A DNA stretch of 64,000 nucleotides from the NCBI GenBank assembly GCA_963816985.1, contig CAWFMF010000004.1, positions 4,464,001 through 4,528,000 on the forward strand, written 5' to 3'. Numbering within the stretch: position 1 is the stretch's first letter; the number at the start of each line of letters is the position of its first letter. This DNA comes from JAIVJM01 sp963816985. GTDB lineage: Bacteria; Acidobacteriota; Blastocatellia; Pyrinomonadales; Pyrinomonadaceae. Shown piece by piece: positions 53,139 to 62,135 of this stretch. The position numbers and the translations under genes are program-made. The notes under the pieces were generated by a model. It ran no database searches. It was not told where the DNA came from and saw nothing but the letters and a program-made list of their open reading frames with translations.

Positions 53139-54248
53139 ATGGCTACTAAGAGACCGACCGCGCGGAAGGCCGCGGCGAAGAAGACGACGAAGGCCGCCAC
53201 GACGACAGGCAAGACTGCGCTGGCGAAGAGGCCGCCGTCCGTGACGCTCGTGACGGGCGGGACGGGGTTCCTCGGCTCGCACTTGGTCAGGCTGCTCGTC
53301 GCGGAGGGCGTGAAGAACCTGCGCGTGCTGAGCACGTCCGCGCCCGCGTGGCTCGAAGAGTTGGGCGTCGAGACCGTGACGGGCTCAATCACTTCGCCCG
53401 AAGCGGTGGCGCGGGCCGTCGAGGGCGCGGCGGAAATCTATCACCTCGCGGGCCGCGTCTCGCGCGACAAAAAGGACGCGCACGAGATGTACGCGCTGCA
53501 CGTCGAGGGCACGCGCGGGCTGTGCGACGCGGCGACGGCGGCGGGCGTCAAATCAATCGTCATGGCCTCTTCGAGCGGGACGATTGCCGTCACCGAGGAG
53601 GGCGACATCGTGCCCGACGAGGACTGGCCGACGCCGCTCGAAATCATCTCGCGTTGGCCCTACTACGCGAGCAAGCTCTATCAGGAACGGGTCGCGCTCC
53701 AACACTTTTCGGGCAAGGGCCGCCGCCTCGTGATTATGAATCCGAGCCTTCTGCTCGGCCCCGGCGACGAGCGACTCAGCTCGACGAAAGTCGTCCTCGA
53801 CTTCCTCGCGCGCAAGATTATGTCCGTCCCGAAGGGCGGCCTGAGCTTCGTGGACGCGCGCGACGCGGCGCAGTCCTTCCACGCCGCGATGAGCGCGGGC
53901 CAGCACGGCGAGCGTTACCTGCTCGGCTCGGCCAACTGGACGTTCACGGAATTTTTCGGTCGCCTCGAACGCATCACCAAAGTCCCGGCCCCCTTCGTCT
54001 CGCTCCCCTCGAAGCTCGCCGTCGCGGGCGCGCGCGCCTTCGATTCGCTGCTCCGCCACTGGAACGTCACGCCGCCCGTCGAGCCTTCTGAGATTGAGAT
54101 GGCCGAGCACTTCTGGTACTTGGACGACACCAAAGCCCGCCGCGAACTCGGCTTCTCGCCCCGCGACCCGTCCGAGACGCTCCTCGATACCGTCAAGTAC
54201 GTCCGCGAAAACTTCCTCGGCAACTCGGCGTTTCAGAGCGCGGGCTAG
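53139..54248 (+). CDS. NAD-dependent epimerase/dehydratase family protein
   Basis: 369 residues. An unusual Lys/Ala/Thr-rich basic tail (residues 1-32, KKTTKAATTTGK) precedes an extended SDR domain: LVTGGTGFLGSHLVRLL, YHLAGRVSRD, MASSSGTIAV and YYASKLYQE (YxxxK). The family includes dihydroflavonol-4-reductase and 3-beta-hydroxysteroid dehydrogenase-like enzymes. It directly follows the ElbD-like gene, so a role in the same lipid pathway is plausible. The basic tail is not part of the usual domain. Confidence 0.88.
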   Translation: MATKRPTARKAAAKKTTKAATTTGKTALAKRPPSVTLVTGGTGFLGSHLVRLLVAEGVKNLRVLSTSAPAWLEELGVETVTGSITSPEAVARAVEGAAEIYHLAGRVSRDKKDAHEMYALHVEGTRGLCDAATAAGVKSIVMASSSGTIAVTEEGDIVPDEDWPTPLEIISRWPYYASKLYQERVALQHFSGKGRRLVIMNPSLLLGPGDERLSSTKVVLDFLARKIMSVPKGGLSFVDARDAAQSFHAAMSAGQHGERYLLGSANWTFTEFFGRLERITKVPAPFVSLPSKLAVAGARAFDSLLRHWNVTPPVEPSEIEMAEHFWYLDDTKARRELGFSPRDPSETLLDTVKYVRENFLGNSAFQSAG

Positions 54249-54262
54249 CCGATGCAATACTT

Positions 54263-54334
54263 GTAGGGGCAGGGCTTGTCCCTGCCCGTCTTTTCCGTTA
54301 GCGAAAGACGGGCAGGGACAAGCCCTGCCCCTAC
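54263..54334. repeat. Inverted repeat, family 2, 31-bp perfect arms
   Basis: 54263-54293 and 54304-54334 are exact inverse copies (GTAGGGGCAGGGCTTGTCCC..GTCTTT). It lies between converging genes and could act as a bidirectional terminator. Confidence 0.93.
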
Positions 54335-54386
54335 AGTTCCATTCGGCGTTATGTGTTTTCGGTGTGACTTCTTCCGGTATGAATTC

Positions 54387-55322
54387 TTAAGGACAGCGGA
54401 CGCGTAAAGCGCCGGGCAGGATTTCAAACTCGGCGGGCAATCTCCCCACCAGCTCGCCGTCAACTTCGAGCCTTATCACTTCATCGGAAACGGGCCGCGC
54501 ACTGACGCAGCGCGCGCGGGCGTGGCGCACTTCGCTGAGGCCGAGGTGCGCGCCGAGGTAGACGCGATAGGAGTTGGCGAGAATCGTCAAAGGGCTCATG
54601 TCGCCGACGGCGACCACGTCGAAGAGGCCGTCCGTGAGCTTCGCCTCCGGCGCGATCTTCATGCCGCCGCCGAAGAAGCGCGCGTTGGCGACGCAGAAGT
54701 TCGTGACGACGAGCTGTGACTCCGGGCCTTCGTCGAGACGGATGCGGACGGACGGCTTCTTGAACTGGAACGTGGTCTGCAAGGCCGCCGCCGCGAACGT
54801 CACCTTGCCGCCGAGCACCTTCGACGCCCCGGCGGGCAGCCACGAGCCCTCCTTGACGCGCTCTATCACGTCGCCGCCCATCCCGAACGAGGCGACGTTG
54901 ACGAAGTACCTCGACTCCTCCGCGCCCGCTTCGTTCAGGAAGGTCACGCGGCCCGCGTCCATCCTACGCGTCGCGCCGTCGCGGAGGATACGCGCGGCCC
55001 CGGCGGCGCGCAGCGGCACGTCGAGCGTCCGGCGGAAGTCGCCGCCCGTGCCGCTCGGCAGCAGCCCCAACTCGGCGTCCGCGCCGGAGCGCAGGATGCC
55101 GTTCGCCACTTCCGAGACCGTGCCGTCGCCCCCGCACGCGACGACGAGACGGCGGCCCGCACGCGCTTCACTTTCGGCAATCTCGGCGGCCTCGCCGTGC
55201 CTCCCGGTGAACGCGCAGTTGAACGGGCCGAAGTGGCGACCGAGTTCACTCGCGATTCCCGGCCACGCCGCGCGCGTCGCGCCTCCGGCGGAAGCAGGAT
55301 TGACGATGATGAGAGGCAGCAT
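54387..55322 (-). CDS. Diacylglycerol kinase-family lipid kinase (YegS/DgkB-like)
   Basis: 311 residues. The DAGK catalytic domain is clear: IIVNPASAGG, VVACGGDGTVSEVANGIL, GLLPSGTGGDFRRTLDVP, and later SFGMGGDVIERV and TDGLFDVVAVGD. It phosphorylates diacylglycerol or another lipid alcohol with ATP. It lies downstream of a PlsC gene, in keeping with phospholipid metabolism. Its start lies next to the heptamer hairpin at 55324. Confidence 0.92.
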   Translation of the reverse strand: MLPLIIVNPASAGGATRAAWPGIASELGRHFGPFNCAFTGRHGEAAEIAESEARAGRRLVVACGGDGTVSEVANGILRSGADAELGLLPSGTGGDFRRTLDVPLRAAGAARILRDGATRRMDAGRVTFLNEAGAEESRYFVNVASFGMGGDVIERVKEGSWLPAGASKVLGGKVTFAAAALQTTFQFKKPSVRIRLDEGPESQLVVTNFCVANARFFGGGMKIAPEAKLTDGLFDVVAVGDMSPLTILANSYRVYLGAHLGLSEVRHARARCVSARPVSDEVIRLEVDGELVGRLPAEFEILPGALRVRCP

Positions 55323-55323
55323 G

Positions 55324-55451
55324 CAGTTTTCAGTTTTCAGTTTTGAGTTTTCAGTTTGTGGCCTTCAGATTTGAGATTTGAATGTTTCAGAGTTGAGATT
55401 CCGAATCTGAAAACTGAAAACTCAAAACTGAAAACTGTCTACTGAAAACTG
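55324..55451. repeat. Heptamer hairpin (CAGTTTT units), reaching into the PlsC gene
   Basis: CAGTTTT x3, GAGTTTT, CAGTTTG (55324-55358) face inverted units at 55406-55451. The last codons of the acyltransferase gene (ending ASFQ) lie inside the repeat, so its stop codon was supplied by the element. Confidence 0.88.
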
Positions 55452-56356
55452 GCTTCCCCTTGTTGGGCGCGTTGTTCACGGTCTCGCTCGGCGAGTTCGG
55501 CGATTTTGGTCATGACGAAGTCGGCGATCTCCTTGTAAGTCCGCACGGAGTCGCGGCGGTCTTGGAAGTCCGTGAAGTCAATCGCCGGGCCGAAGTGGAT
55601 GCGGACGGGCTCGCCGCCGCGCCAGTTGCCGAGCACCTGCCGCGTAAGGTCGTTGCCGAGGCCCGCGATGAAGACGGGGACGACCTGCGGGCGCGCGTCC
55701 TTAATGAGTCGGCCCACGCCGGGCTGCGGGCGGAGGAAAGAGTAAGGGTCTTCGTTCCTGTTGCGCGTGCCTTCGGGGTGGAAGCCGACGACGTTGCCCG
55801 CGCCCTCCTGACAGAGCGCCGTCAGCACGCGCATCGAATACTTGTCGAAGGCCCGCTTGTCCACGAGCGGGTTCTCGCCCCCGGCGAAGAACGGCGGGAA
55901 CATTGACCACCAGCCCATCACGAAGTTGACCAGCAGGCCGAGCGGCGAGTCGTAGAAGAAGCGTCCGCGCACGGGGAAGAAGAGCTGCTTGCGCCAGCGC
56001 GTCCGGCGGAAGAGGACGCTTGAGACGGCGTACATGTCGAAGAAGGAGCGGTGGTTGGCGACGAGCAGGATGGGCCGTTCGTGCGACGCGGCTTCGAGGT
56101 GTTCGAGCCCGTAGACGCGCATCAGGTTATAAGTCGCCAGATGTATCCACCCCGCGCCGACCATGCGCTGGCAGAAAGTCCAGAACCGCTTCCAGCGTCC
56201 GCGATTCATCCGCCGCGTGAGGCCGAAGGCGAACCACTCCATCGGCGATAGCACGGCCAGCTCGTCGGGCGCGGGCTCCAAGCCCCACCCCTCGGCCTCG
56301 CGCACGGCCCCGGCCTGCTCGCGCGTCTGAACTGTTTGGCTGTCGGTTGCTGACAT
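55439..56356 (-). CDS. 1-acyl-sn-glycerol-3-phosphate acyltransferase-like protein (PlsC family)
   Basis: 305 residues. An N-terminal extension of about 90 residues (MEWFAFGLTRRMNRGRWKRF), then PlsC motifs: VANHRSFFDMY (NHxxxxD, about 122), VRGRFFYD, GFHPEGTRNRN (block III), and VPVFIAGLG. It transfers acyl chains to lysophospholipid or similar. It is followed by the lipid kinase gene after a heptamer hairpin and preceded by the metH terminator. Confidence 0.9.
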   Translation of the reverse strand: MSATDSQTVQTREQAGAVREAEGWGLEPAPDELAVLSPMEWFAFGLTRRMNRGRWKRFWTFCQRMVGAGWIHLATYNLMRVYGLEHLEAASHERPILLVANHRSFFDMYAVSSVLFRRTRWRKQLFFPVRGRFFYDSPLGLLVNFVMGWWSMFPPFFAGGENPLVDKRAFDKYSMRVLTALCQEGAGNVVGFHPEGTRNRNEDPYSFLRPQPGVGRLIKDARPQVVPVFIAGLGNDLTRQVLGNWRGGEPVRIHFGPAIDFTDFQDRRDSVRTYKEIADFVMTKIAELAERDREQRAQQGEASFQ

Positions 56357-56373
56357 CCCCTGTCTCGGCGCAC

Positions 56374-56428
56374 AAAAAAAGTGACAAGCGAAAGAGAAAG
56401 CTTAAAGCTTTCCCCGCCCACTTGTCAC
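56374..56428 (-). terminator. Rho-independent terminator of metH
   Basis: Reverse strand: outer stem GTGACAAG/CTTGTCAC (56421-56428 with 56381-56388), inner stem GAAAGCTT/AAGCTTTC, then TTTTTTT (56374-56380). It lies 21 bases past the metH stop. Confidence 0.88.
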
Positions 56429-56448
56429 CCCTCGACCGCCGGAGGTTT

Positions 56449-59400
56449 TTAGTCTATCGAGAAATACTTCGACTCTTCGTGGTGGACGACGATGGCCGAA
56501 GTTGATTGTTCGGGGACGAGCTGAAACTCCTCGCTCAGCTCGACGCCGATGCGCGCCGGGTCGAGCAGCTCGAAGAGTTTTACCTGGTCTTCCAAGTTCG
56601 GGCACGCCGGGTAGCCGAAGCTGAAGCGCGAGCCCTGATAGCCCTGATGGAAGAGCTTCGCCAACTCCTTCGCGTCTCTCTCGGCTATCCCTAACTCCTC
56701 GCGCACGCGCCTGTGCCAGAGTTCGGCGAGCGCCTCCGCCGACTCGACGCTCAGGCCGTGGAAGTAGAGGTAGTCGGCGTAGTTGTCCGACTTGAAAAGC
56801 TCCTGCGCGTACTCGCTCGCGCGCTGCCCGACGGTGACGAGGTGGAAGGCGGCCACGTCCACGCGCCCCGAATCCTTCGACGCGAAGAAGTCGGCGAGGC
56901 ACAGACGCTTGCCCGCAGGCTGTCGCGGGAAGGTGAAGCGGACGCGCTCCGTTCGTTCGTCGTCCTGATAGATGATGAGGTCGTTGCCCTCGGACTGGCA
57001 GGGGAAATAGCCGTAGACGACCTTCGGACTGAGTAGTCCTTCGCGCTCCGAACGTTCCTTCAGCTCTTCGTAGACGGGCCGCACCTTCCCGGCGACGAGC
57101 GCGCGGTACTCCTCCGCAGACCGTCGGCCCTGCTTGAACTGCCACTGGCCTTTGAAGAGCGCGGTCTCATTGACGAAGGCGAACACGTCCGCGAGCGGGA
57201 TGTCTTCCACGACCTTCGAGCCGTAGAAGGGCGCGCGCGGAATCGGGGCGTTCGGGTTCACGTCCGAGCGCGCGGTGTGCGTCGTGTCGCCCGCAATCGC
57301 TTTCGCGGCGCGCGGGCGCGCGGGCTTGCGGATGCCGAGCTTGGCGTCCTCGCCGACAAGGTCTTCCGCGTCGTCCGCCGACGAAGCATCGGTCTCGGCA
57401 GCCGCGCCGTTTCCGTTGCCAGCGGCGGCGGCCTTCGCGCTCTTCGCCTCTTCCGACTGTCCGCCGCTGCCCGTCAGACTGTCCATCGTGTAGAGGCCGT
57501 CGAAGGCGTCGCGCGCGTAGAAGAGATCGCCCTTGTAAATCTCCTTCAAGTCTTCTTCGACGTAGCGGCGCGTGAGGGCCGCGCCGCCGAGCACGACGGG
57601 CACACGGATTCCGCGCTCGTTCAGGATTTCGAGGTTGTCGCGCATGACGAGCGTTGACTTGACGAGCAGCCCGCTCATCCCGATGGCGTCGGCCCCGTGC
57701 TCCTCGAAGGCGTTGATGATGCCCTCGATGGTCTGCTTGATGCCGAGGTTGACGACGCGGTAGCCGTTGTTGGTGAGGATGATGTCCACGAGGTTCTTGC
57801 CGATGTCGTGAACGTCGCCCTTCACCGTGGCGAGCACCATCGTCCCCTTCGCCGTCGCCCCGCCCTTCTTCTCCATGAAGGGTTCGAGGAAGCGCACCGC
57901 CGCCTTCATCACCTCCGCCGACTGGAGGACGAAGGGCAACTGCATCTGCCCGCTGCCGAAGAGGTCGCCGACCGTCTTCATGCCGTCCAAAAGGATGGTG
58001 TTGATGATGTCGAGCGCCGGATAATTTTCGAGCGCGCGATTCAACTGCTCTTCGAGCCCTATCTTCTCGCCGTCAATGATGTGCCGCTTCAGGCGTTCCT
58101 CGACGGGCAGGCTCTCCGTCTCCGCCTTCGTGGCCTTCGTCGTCACGCCCTCGAAGAGCTTCGTGAACTCGCCGAGCGGGTCGTAGGTGCAGACTTCGCC
58201 TTCGAACTTCCGCCGGTCGTAGATGAGGTCGCGCGCCACTTCCAATTCGCGCTCGCCGATGCGGTTCAAGGGGACGATCTTGCTCGCGTTGACGATGGCG
58301 GCGTCGAGCCCCGCTTCCACTGCGTCGTGGAGGAAGACCGAGTTCAAGACGACGCGCGACGCCGGGTTGAGGCCGAAGGAGATGTTCGAGACGCCGAGGA
58401 TGGTGAAGCAGCCCGGCAACTCCTCCTTGATGCGGCGGATGCCTTCGAGCGTTTCGAGCGCGTTGCGGCGGTCTTCCTCGATGCCGGTCGAGATGGGCAG
58501 CGCCAGCGGGTCGAAGAAAATGTCCGTCGCCGGGAAGCCCAGCTCTTGGGTCGCCTGCTCGTAGGCGCGGCGCGCGATTTTGAGCTTGCCGTCGGCGGTG
58601 CGCGCCATCCCTTCTTCGTCAATCGTGCCGACGACGACACTCCCGGCGAAGTCCTGCGCCAGCTCGAAGACCTTCTTGAAGCGCGGCTCGCCATCCTCGT
58701 AGTTCGTCGAGTTGAGGATGCACTTGCCGCCCGCGTGTTGGAGGCCCGCCTCCATCTTCTCCCACTCGGTCGAGTCGAACATCAAGGGGATGCGGATGTC
58801 GGTCGCCAGACGCGAGGCGAGCCGGTGCATGTCGGCTACGCCGTCGCGGCCCACGTAGTCCACGTTCACGTCGAGGACGTGCGCGCCCTCGCGCTCCTGC
58901 TCGCGCGCTAAGGAGACGAGGCCGTCCCAGTCCTCTTCCTTGAGCAAGTCCCTCATCTTCTTCGAGCCGGAGGCGTTGACGCGCTCGCCGACGATGAGGA
59001 AAGAGGCGTCCTGCACGTAGGGCTGCTGCGTGTAGATGGAAGAGGCCGAGGGCACGAGACGCGCGTCGCGGGCCTTGGGCGTGACGCGCTGCATCGTCTC
59101 GACGACCATCCTCAGATGTTCGGGCGTCGTCCCGCAGCAGCCGCCGACGACGTTGACGCCGAAGTCGCGCGCGAAGTGCTCGATCTGCGCGACGAAGGAT
59201 TCGGGCGTCTCGTCGTAGTGCGTCTCGCCGTTCTTGATTTCGGGCAGCCCCGCGTTGGGCAGAACAGAGACGGGCAGCGGCGAGTTCTCGCTGAGGTAAC
59301 GGATACTCTCGGCCATGTGCTTCGGCCCCGTCCCGCAGTTCATCCCGATGATGTCAATCGCGAAGGGTTCGAGCGCCGTCAAGGCCGCGCCGATCTCCGT

Positions 59401-60006
59401 CCCGTTGAGCATCGTCCCGAAGACCTCAATCGTCACCTGCGCGATGACGGGGCGACGGTCTTTCACCTTCTTGAAGTGGTCGAAGACGGCGGCCAGCGCG
59501 GCTTTGGTCTGGAGCAAGTCCTGGCACGTCTCGACGATGAAGAGGTCAACGCCGCCGTCCCAGAGGCCCCGCACCTGCTCGGCGTAAGAAGCCTTGAGGT
59601 CGTTGTAGGTGATGTGTCCGAGCGTCGGCAGCTTCGTCCCCGGCCCCATCGAGCCCGCAACCCAGCGGGGCTGCGCCTTCGTCGAGAAGTCCGACGCGAG
59701 GCGCTTCGCCATCCGCGCGGCGGAGACGTTCAGGTCGTAGGCCATGTGCGCGATGCCGAACTCCGCGAGGACGTGCGGCATCCCGCCGAAGGTGTTCGTC
59801 TCGACCACGTCGCAGCCGACTTCGAGGAAAGCGGCGTGCACGTTCTCGACCGCGTCCGGGCGCGTGACGAGCAGGTGCTCGCTGCAATTCTCGAACTCCG
59901 GCCCGCCGAAGTCCTCGATGGTCAACTCCTGCGCGTGGAGGCTCGTCCCCATCGCCCCGTCGAAGACCACGACGCGCTCTTTCAATGTCTCAAGAAATTT
60001 GCTCAT
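56449..60006 (-). CDS. metH: Cobalamin-dependent methionine synthase
   Basis: 1185 residues from ATG 60006 (MSKFLETLKERVVVFDGAMG). It converts homocysteine to methionine with methyl-tetrahydrofolate via B12. Domains: homocysteine-binding barrel (1-330; zinc Cys in GMNCGTGP and GGCCGTTP), pterin-binding barrel (about 360-620; IVGERVNASGSKKM, VDYVGRDG), B12 cap and Rossmann domain (about 650-870; VKGDVHDIGKNLVDI with the cobalt-ligand His), and the activation domain (about 960-1185; GYFPCQSEGNDL, RFSFGYPACPN, HHEESKYFSID). An Ala/Gly/Asp-rich low-complexity insert of about 80 residues (about 875-955) separates the last two domains. No B12 or SAM riboswitch was recognised upstream. Confidence 0.96.
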   Translation of the reverse strand: MSKFLETLKERVVVFDGAMGTSLHAQELTIEDFGGPEFENCSEHLLVTRPDAVENVHAAFLEVGCDVVETNTFGGMPHVLAEFGIAHMAYDLNVSAARMAKRLASDFSTKAQPRWVAGSMGPGTKLPTLGHITYNDLKASYAEQVRGLWDGGVDLFIVETCQDLLQTKAALAAVFDHFKKVKDRRPVIAQVTIEVFGTMLNGTEIGAALTALEPFAIDIIGMNCGTGPKHMAESIRYLSENSPLPVSVLPNAGLPEIKNGETHYDETPESFVAQIEHFARDFGVNVVGGCCGTTPEHLRMVVETMQRVTPKARDARLVPSASSIYTQQPYVQDASFLIVGERVNASGSKKMRDLLKEEDWDGLVSLAREQEREGAHVLDVNVDYVGRDGVADMHRLASRLATDIRIPLMFDSTEWEKMEAGLQHAGGKCILNSTNYEDGEPRFKKVFELAQDFAGSVVVGTIDEEGMARTADGKLKIARRAYEQATQELGFPATDIFFDPLALPISTGIEEDRRNALETLEGIRRIKEELPGCFTILGVSNISFGLNPASRVVLNSVFLHDAVEAGLDAAIVNASKIVPLNRIGERELEVARDLIYDRRKFEGEVCTYDPLGEFTKLFEGVTTKATKAETESLPVEERLKRHIIDGEKIGLEEQLNRALENYPALDIINTILLDGMKTVGDLFGSGQMQLPFVLQSAEVMKAAVRFLEPFMEKKGGATAKGTMVLATVKGDVHDIGKNLVDIILTNNGYRVVNLGIKQTIEGIINAFEEHGADAIGMSGLLVKSTLVMRDNLEILNERGIRVPVVLGGAALTRRYVEEDLKEIYKGDLFYARDAFDGLYTMDSLTGSGGQSEEAKSAKAAAAGNGNGAAAETDASSADDAEDLVGEDAKLGIRKPARPRAAKAIAGDTTHTARSDVNPNAPIPRAPFYGSKVVEDIPLADVFAFVNETALFKGQWQFKQGRRSAEEYRALVAGKVRPVYEELKERSEREGLLSPKVVYGYFPCQSEGNDLIIYQDDERTERVRFTFPRQPAGKRLCLADFFASKDSGRVDVAAFHLVTVGQRASEYAQELFKSDNYADYLYFHGLSVESAEALAELWHRRVREELGIAERDAKELAKLFHQGYQGSRFSFGYPACPNLEDQVKLFELLDPARIGVELSEEFQLVPEQSTSAIVVHHEESKYFSID

Positions 60007-60034
60007 GTAATCAAAAGCCGTGTGCTGTTTACGA

Positions 60035-60068
60035 AAGAAGCCCCGCGCCAAACAACGCGGGGCTTCTT
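60035..60068 (-). promoter_or_regulatory. Strong hairpin in the metH leader
   Basis: AAGAAGCCCCGCG (60035-60047), an 8-base loop and CGCGGGGCTTCTT (60056-60068) form a 13-bp perfect stem ending 28 bases before the metH ATG. It could be an attenuator, or a boundary hairpin between the divergent genes; only a short T-rich tail follows. Confidence 0.5.
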
Positions 60069-60174
60069 GGTGAAAGCCTTTTCAGACGTGCCCTTTTTCG
60101 GGAGGCCCGCCGAGCTGTTTAGCGGTTATTTTACGTGGCCGCAAGTCGCCTTAACTCACCACGCTTCGACACAT

Positions 60175-60203
60175 ATTGAAACATCAGGTCTGAGCCATGT
60201 CAA
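60175..60203 (-). promoter_or_regulatory. Weak promoter candidate for metH
   Basis: Reverse strand TTGACA (60198-60203) is perfect, but the -10 region (TTCAAT at 17 bases, TCAATA at 18) is poor. Confidence 0.3.
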
Positions 60204-60316
60204 GCCACACGCCTGCGCGAGATTAAGACTTCTATTGTCCGGTGCCCTGTGCTGTGATAACTTCCCTGCCGGTTCTTCCGTCCTTATCCACATCAAAGCG
60301 TTGAAGAGGTTTCGGT

Positions 60317-60811
60317 ATGCGCCGCGCCATCTACCCCGGCTCCTTCGACCCCGTGACCAACGGCCACCTCGACATCATCGAGCGCGGCTGCAAGCTCTTC
60401 GACGAAATCATCATCGCCATCCTCGTCAACCCTGAGAAGAAGGCGCTGTTCACGATTGACGACCGGCGCGAGATGATTGAGGAGGCCGTCGCCGAACTCG
60501 ACAAACGCGGCTGCATTCTCCGCGTTGACTCCTTTCAAGGGCTCCTGGTCAAGTACGCCGTCGAGCGGCAGGCCGAGACCATCGTGCGCGGCATCCGCGC
60601 CGTCTCCGACTACGAGTACGAATTGCAGATGGCCTTGATGAACCGCCGTCTTGAGCCGCGCATCGAGACCGTCTTCATGATGGCGGCGGAGGCTTACTCC
60701 TACGTCAGCTCGCGCCTCGTCAAGGAAATCTACCACCTCGGCGGGGCCATCGAAGGGCTCGTCCCGCACACGGTCGAGGCGCGCATGAGACGCAAGTTCG
60801 ACCCGCAGTGA
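60317..60811 (+). CDS. coaD: Phosphopantetheine adenylyltransferase
   Basis: 164 residues, hexameric-family enzyme transferring AMP from ATP to 4'-phosphopantetheine (fourth step of CoA synthesis). Motifs: AIYPGSFDPVTNGHLDIIERG (nucleotide site TxGH), VRGIRAVSDYEYELQMALMN and YSYVSSRLVKEIYHLGG (ISSSxVR-like). The length is standard. GAAGAGG lies 7 bases before the ATG. Confidence 0.96.
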   Translation: MRRAIYPGSFDPVTNGHLDIIERGCKLFDEIIIAILVNPEKKALFTIDDRREMIEEAVAELDKRGCILRVDSFQGLLVKYAVERQAETIVRGIRAVSDYEYELQMALMNRRLEPRIETVFMMAAEAYSYVSSRLVKEIYHLGGAIEGLVPHTVEARMRRKFDPQ

Positions 60812-60908
60812 GAAGTCCGAAGCCACGAGCCCCGGCTTGCGCGCGGCAGACATGCGCGGTTAACATCGTCCGTCAAGCACACCAACAACGAGAAGAAAAA
60901 GAAGGAAG

Positions 60909-62126
60909 ATGTCCAGTTCAACTCGAAGCACGACGGATGGGGTCTTTCCCGTCTCGGAGAACGTCTCGCGGATGCAGCCCTCGTCCACTCTGGCCGCGAT
61001 GCAGGCCGCGCTCGCGATGAAGGCGGCGGGGGTGGACGTGGTTGACTTCGGCGCGGGCGAGCCTGACTTCGACACGCCCGAACATATCAAAGAGGCCGCC
61101 GCCGAGGCCATGCGCGCCGGGCAGACCAAGTACACGCCGACCGCCGGGACGCGCAGACTCCAAGAGGCCATCATCGGCTACTACGAGCGCGAGTTCGGCG
61201 CGAGCTTCGAGCCCTCGCAGGTGATGGCGACCGCCGGTGGCAAGCAGGCCATCTTCAACGCGGTCGTGACGCTCACGGGCCCCGGCGACGAAGTGCTCAT
61301 CCCGAAGCCTTACTGGGTCACGTTCCCCGAAATCGTGACCTTCGCGGGCGCGACCCCCGTCTTCATCGAGACTGAGGAGACCGGCTTCCAGTTGAACGCC
61401 GAGCAGGTCGAGCGCGCCATCACTCCGCGCACGCGGCTCATCATCATCAACTCGCCCTCGAACCCTTCGGGCCGCGTCATCCCGCCCGCCGAGTTCGAGA
61501 GAATCATGGAGCTGCTCGCCGAACGCGGCATCTACGCCGTCTCCGACGAGTGTTACCTGCGCTTCGTCTACGCCCCTTCGGAAGTCTTCAGCGCGGCCAC
61601 GCTCTCGGAAGAGGTGCGCTCGCGTCTGTGTATCGCGGGCTCTTTCTCCAAGACTTACGCGATGACGGGCTGGCGCATCGGCTACGCGCTCGCGCCCGCC
61701 GCGTGGACGAAAGAGATGCTCAAGGTGCAGAGCCACTCGACGAGCAACCCAAGCTCGATAGCGCAGGCGGCAGCGGCGGCGGCCTTCAACTCTCAGCAGG
61801 ACTGCGTCGCCGAGATGCTCGCCGAATACCGTCGGCGGCGCGACTGGCTCATCAATGCGCTCGGCGAAATCCCCGGCTTCAAGTGCAACGAGCCGGAGGG
61901 CGCGTTCTACGCTTTCCCGGACGTGCGCGGCTGCCTCGGCGGCGACGAGGTGAAGACCTCCGGCGACTTCGCCGACCGTCTTCTGAGCGAAGCGCAGACG
62001 GTCGTCACCGACGGCGCGGGCTTCGGCTCCGAGGGCTTCGTCCGCATCTCCTACGCGACTTCGATGGACAGACTCGAAGAAGGCGTCGAGCGCATCCGCC
62101 GCGTCGCCTCGCAACTCGCACGTTAG
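60909..62126 (+). CDS. aspC: Pyridoxal-phosphate aspartate aminotransferase (class I/II)
   Basis: 405 residues of the bacterial aspartate/prephenate aminotransferase (I-beta) type: DFGAGEPDFDTPEHIKEAA, TKYTPTAGTRRLQEAI, NSPSNPSGRVI (PLP Asn), SDECYLRFVY (Asp, Tyr), GSFSKTYAMTGWRIGYAL (Schiff-base Lys) and VRISYATSMDRLEEGV (substrate Arg). AAGGAAG precedes the ATG directly. A 34-bp hairpin with a T-run follows. Confidence 0.93.
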   Translation: MSSSTRSTTDGVFPVSENVSRMQPSSTLAAMQAALAMKAAGVDVVDFGAGEPDFDTPEHIKEAAAEAMRAGQTKYTPTAGTRRLQEAIIGYYEREFGASFEPSQVMATAGGKQAIFNAVVTLTGPGDEVLIPKPYWVTFPEIVTFAGATPVFIETEETGFQLNAEQVERAITPRTRLIIINSPSNPSGRVIPPAEFERIMELLAERGIYAVSDECYLRFVYAPSEVFSAATLSEEVRSRLCIAGSFSKTYAMTGWRIGYALAPAAWTKEMLKVQSHSTSNPSSIAQAAAAAAFNSQQDCVAEMLAEYRRRRDWLINALGEIPGFKCNEPEGAFYAFPDVRGCLGGDEVKTSGDFADRLLSEAQTVVTDGAGFGSEGFVRISYATSMDRLEEGVERIRRVASQLAR

Positions 62127-62135
62127 GGACAAGGC

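Larger units (their letters stand above)
60007..60316. other. Divergent intergenic region metH / coaD
   Basis: 310 bases with a 13-bp perfect hairpin near the metH start and a weak leftward promoter candidate (60175-60203). No gene, and no riboswitch that I can recognise, is seen. Confidence 0.5.

Noticed and set aside
60007..60316. Cobalamin, SAM or SAH riboswitch upstream of metH
   Set aside because: I could not match the B12 box or SAM/SAH core consensus by eye; a covariance-model search would be decisive.
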